The translations under genes were made by a program, and so were the position numbers. Below, in pieces: positions 61,423 through 64,000 of a stretch of DNA of 64,000 nucleotides. The notes under the pieces are model-generated. The model saw nothing but the letters and a program-made list of their open reading frames with translations, was not told the DNA's origin and searched no databases. Each line of letters starts with the position of its first letter. Positions within the stretch are counted from its first letter, which is position 1. This DNA comes from an uncultured Clostridia bacterium. GTDB taxonomy: Bacteria; Bacillota; Clostridia; TANB77; CAG-508. Location of the stretch: NCBI GenBank assembly GCA_934130935.1, contig CAKOYQ010000002.1, positions 62,001-126,000 on the forward strand. Reading direction: 5' to 3'.

Positions 61423-63321
61423 TTAAAATTCCTCCTTAAATTTTGTATATTTGTTTTTATATTTAAATGGTGTGAATTCTTTTCCTCCACCTTCATAGAA
61501 TTTCCCAAAAAATTCTACATATTGTAATCTACTTGTGTGAACATATGAACCTAACGCACTATTTGCTAAGTTAAATCCATGTCCTATTATTCCTACAAAA
61601 ATTGCTGGAACTGGACCAACTAACTCTGCTAATAAGTTTACAACTTGTGCTATAACTCCAGTTGATAAACATAATGCCATTAATCTTGAGTATGATAAAA
61701 CATCTGAAAAATATCCTGTTATATCATATAAACCTGTTATTCCTTTTATAATTTTCTTGATAATGTTTTTCTCATGTCGTCCTCCAGTTAATACTAATCC
61801 TATTGCTCCTACTATTGCTAAATATTTACCTATTTCAGACCATATTCCTATGTCTCCTGCTACGATTGGTATAACTAATAAAAATACACCTGTTAAAAGT
61901 AAATACCATAATACTACGTCAAATATAGCATCTAAAACCTTTTTTTCTTTTATTAATTGTATTAATTTCATAAACATTCCAACATAAATGTGTATTATTC
62001 CAAAAAGCAATGCTAGTCCCATTAGTGGCATTACATCTTTTAATGGATCTATTACTGCCTTTAGTGGAAATATATTTCCAAAGCAACTTCCAAAGAAAAG
62101 TCCCCATGCTATAGCTGATACTCCACAATATGCCAATAATTTTATTAAATTTCCTTCACCTCTAGCATATTTTTTCTTTTTAATCATAAATAAGCATCCT
62201 AATGTTAATAATAATCCATATCCAGCATCACTAAGCATTAGACCAAAAAATATTATATAGAAAATAGACATAATTGGATTTGGATCTAATTCATGTTTAT
62301 TTGGAACACTGTACATATTTGTTATTGATTGAAATGGCTCCACTATTTTGTTGTTCTTTACTAATACTGGTACATCATCATTTTCTTGTTCTTCTCTTAC
62401 CTTAATTATAAATTCTTTATTATTTTCTATCTTACAACCTTCTGGCATCCAGCCTTCTAAATAAAATGTATTTTTTGTTGTAACTATATTTCTTTGTGCA
62501 ATTCTTAAATCTCTTCTACTTAAATAATAGTCATATAAATTTTCAAATATTTTAATTTGTTCTGGCTTTATTTTTTCTGTGTCAGATTGTATTTGTTTTT
62601 CTAATTCTGTTATATAATTTTTTATTTTTTCAATTTTTTCTTCTATTGTTTCATTTTCTAATTCAATGTTCTTTTCATCAAATTTGAGTTGTCTTAAAGC
62701 TCTTTTTATTTGTGTAGCATTTTCACTTTTAGTAGTTATAGCCACATACATTTTTGCTTTATCTTTGTTTATTACATTTATTGAATAATCTACTTTTTCC
62801 TTATCTAATATATTTTCAATTTGTTCTTTCTTGTATTTTAAATCGATTGTACCTAAAATTATTTTTATGTAATTTATATCTTTTAAGTTTGTTGATATAG
62901 AAAAACTTACCCAAGGCTCTAATTCCTTTTTTAATGTTTCTAGTTCTTCTATTTTTGTCTTATTTTCTTCTATTGTTTCTGATAGTGTATTTACTTTTTC
63001 AACATCGAAAAATGAGCTCTCTGCAATTTTTTCAGAAAGTTCTTTGTAAATTTCTTTTTCTGCAAACATTGATTTTTTTACTTTATAATATTTGCGAATA
63101 TTTGAAATTGCTTTCTCAATCTTTACCAATTTTTGATTGATTTTTGATATTTCATCATTTTTTTCTTCTTTATTAAAAATTTCTTTAAATTCTTCATCTT
63201 CAACAAGATGTGACATATCCTCTATTTGAAAGAAGCCTTGTTTCATTAATTTTTTTAGTATTTCTTCTTCTTTATCTTTTGTTCCTATTATTGTCACTTT
63301 ATTCATTTTTGCAATTGACAT
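61423..63321 (-). CDS. atpI: V-type ATPase subunit I (V0 a)
   Basis: A 632-residue stator subunit. The N-terminal half (about 1-330) is a cytosolic coiled-coil arm. The C-terminal half has seven or eight membrane helices with the functional arginine in YFSDVLSYSRLMALCLSTG. The family ends in FVGIIGHGFNLANSALGSYVH. Followed by subunit K with a 2-base gap. Confidence 0.95.
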   Translation of the reverse strand: MSIAKMNKVTIIGTKDKEEEILKKLMKQGFFQIEDMSHLVEDEEFKEIFNKEEKNDEISKINQKLVKIEKAISNIRKYYKVKKSMFAEKEIYKELSEKIAESSFFDVEKVNTLSETIEENKTKIEELETLKKELEPWVSFSISTNLKDINYIKIILGTIDLKYKKEQIENILDKEKVDYSINVINKDKAKMYVAITTKSENATQIKRALRQLKFDEKNIELENETIEEKIEKIKNYITELEKQIQSDTEKIKPEQIKIFENLYDYYLSRRDLRIAQRNIVTTKNTFYLEGWMPEGCKIENNKEFIIKVREEQENDDVPVLVKNNKIVEPFQSITNMYSVPNKHELDPNPIMSIFYIIFFGLMLSDAGYGLLLTLGCLFMIKKKKYARGEGNLIKLLAYCGVSAIAWGLFFGSCFGNIFPLKAVIDPLKDVMPLMGLALLFGIIHIYVGMFMKLIQLIKEKKVLDAIFDVVLWYLLLTGVFLLVIPIVAGDIGIWSEIGKYLAIVGAIGLVLTGGRHEKNIIKKIIKGITGLYDITGYFSDVLSYSRLMALCLSTGVIAQVVNLLAELVGPVPAIFVGIIGHGFNLANSALGSYVHTSRLQYVEFFGKFYEGGGKEFTPFKYKNKYTKFKEEF

Positions 63322-63369
63322 TTGCTTTTTTTCACCCTTTCCGTCTTAAGGTTTTTTTATTATTTATTT

Positions 63370-63684
63370 CTAAATTTTTATAACTTTTGCAAATATTTTA
63401 TCTACTGCTTCAGTTACATTCTCCTGTAAAGTATCTTTTAATTTTTGAAGCATTTCAGTTTTTTCTGCTTGTATCTTTGCAATTCTTTTTGCATTTTCTT
63501 CTGCTTGCTCTTTCTTTAATTCATTTTCTTTGTTTTCTAATTGCCCTTTAAAGTACAATCTGTTTTTCTCTCTTGAATTTTCAGCTTGATCCATTATAAT
63601 TTGGGCTTCTTGTCTTGCAGCTTGTTTAATGTTTTCGGCCTTTTTTTCAGCTTCTACAATTTTTTTTATACTCTCAAATTCCAT
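63370..63684 (-). CDS. atpH: V-type ATPase subunit G/H-like
   Basis: A 104-residue helical peripheral-stalk subunit (NtpF in enterococcal naming), all Lys/Glu/Ala-rich coiled coil: VEAEKKAENIKQAARQEAQ and AKRIAKIQAEKTEMLQKLKD. First gene of the operon, with its own promoter 60-90 bases upstream. Low complexity makes the family call depend mainly on position. Confidence 0.85.
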   Translation of the reverse strand: MEFESIKKIVEAEKKAENIKQAARQEAQIIMDQAENSREKNRLYFKGQLENKENELKKEQAEENAKRIAKIQAEKTEMLQKLKDTLQENVTEAVDKIFAKVIKI

Positions 63685-63747
63685 CTTTTTACACCCCTTT
63701 CAATAGATGAATTTTCAATGCTACAAAATGTTTTAACATTTGACATA

Positions 63748-63776
63748 ATTTTATAACTTTTTTGCTTTAAAGTCAA
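63748..63776 (-). promoter_or_regulatory. sigma-A promoter of the V-ATPase operon
   Basis: On the minus strand: TTGACT (63776-63771), a 17-base spacer, TAAAAT (63753-63748). It is divergent from the promoter at 63839. Confidence 0.7.
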
Positions 63777-63838
63777 TGGTTTTTGCTCTTTTTTTATTAT
63801 ATAATTACCTTTTTTTTTTATATAATATTCTTTTATTA

Positions 63839-63867
63839 TTGACTTTTTTTTCTTGTTTTGGTATTAT
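63839..63867 (+). promoter_or_regulatory. sigma-A promoter of the last gene
   Basis: TTGACT (63839-63844), a 17-base spacer ending TGG, TATTAT (63862-63867), about 55 bases before the ATG at 63923. Confidence 0.7.
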
Positions 63868-63922
63868 AGTTTAAGAAATATTGAATTGTAAAAATTATAC
63901 ATTCTATAGGAGGGATATACAA

Positions 63923-64000
63923 ATGTCAAAACTTTTGAAATTTTTTATTGTTTTATCAGTAGCTTTAATTATACTTTCTAATTTTTCTTATGCTTTTGCT
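63923..64000 (+). CDS. exported protein, N-terminal signal peptide only
   Basis: The first 26 residues of a gene running off the right edge, starting at an ATG with TAGGAGGG 10 bases upstream. MSKLLKFFIVLSVALIIL followed by a polar SNFSYAFA end is a classical signal peptide with an AFA cleavage site at the window edge. Nothing can be said of the mature protein. Confidence 0.7.
   Translation, partial: MSKLLKFFIVLSVALIILSNFSYAFA

Noticed and set aside
1..64000. tRNA, rRNA and CRISPR features
   Set aside because: I looked for cloverleaf-like GGTTCAAATCC-type ends and for regularly spaced direct repeats on both strands and saw none. A covariance-model search would be needed to exclude a divergent tRNA.

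Overview
The window is AT-rich (most genes look about 30% G+C by eye) and gene-dense. It comes from a low-G+C, anaerobic-type, endospore-forming Clostridia-like firmicute, probably an uncultured gut lineage. Spore genes (gpr, spoVAC-spoVAD-spoVAE, spoVB, ytxC), a Firmicutes-style asp23-amaP-nusB-xseAB cluster, a PASTA kinase with its phosphatase, and a V-type ATPase operon instead of an F-type one all point that way. I saw no rRNA, tRNA, CRISPR array or complete insertion sequence.

Layout. 1-7.9 kb (minus strand): start of a plsC-like gene, a P-loop/Asp23 fusion ATPase, a GT2 glycosyltransferase, an ABC exporter pair, small unknowns, and spore protease gpr. 7.9-15.8 kb (minus): fhs, a DUF212 membrane protein, xseB, xseA, nusB, the Asp23/AmaP envelope module, a ProRS without its editing domain, and scpB. 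16-24 kb (minus): an NlpC/P60-like surface protein, mutS-miaB, and a transglutaminase-like exported protein. 24-29.6 kb (minus): HAM1-like pyrophosphatase, a free-standing prolyl-tRNA editing protein, a zinc-ribbon membrane protein, an Lsa-like ABC-F protein, a QueH-GNAT fusion, and ruvB. 29.7-31 kb (plus): spoVB. 31-34.8 kb (minus): thioesterase, pgi, rpe, rsgA. 34.8-35.3 kb: a non-coding stretch holding a roughly 260-bp imperfect palindrome between divergent promoters. 35.8-44.3 kb (minus): prkC, stp, rlmN, a U32 peptidase, mtaB, a ROK kinase, and a pilin/prepilin-peptidase-like pair. 44.5-46.5 kb (plus): spoVAC-AD-AE. 46.6-47.6 kb: a compositionally foreign orphan gene. 47.8-51.2 kb (minus): guaB, a HAD phosphatase, and infC-rpmI-rplT with an attenuator leader. 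51.5-55.2 kb (plus): a DUF4912 protein, a GH57 branching enzyme, ytxC. 55.2-63.7 kb (minus): a nine-gene V-ATPase operon whose K subunit carries the sodium-site residues. The window ends in the signal peptide of an exported protein.

Most striking observation. queH, rsgA and mtaB are each interrupted by exactly one extra base. In every case the break sits on an in-frame CGG codon. Skipping its C lets GGT or GGA be read as glycine and restores the conserved protein. I checked every coding strand by eye. The only other in-frame CGG codons I found are one twelve codons before the end of mtaB and two in the foreign-looking orphan. This suggests that CGG is poorly or not decoded here and acts as a +1 frameshift site, although a systematic sequence error must be excluded.

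Other patterns worth attention. A small REP-like palindrome (ends AGGGCAA...TTGCCCT) recurs and supplies or abuts stop codons. Three sporulation genes share an identically spaced forespore-type promoter. infC appears to start on ATA.
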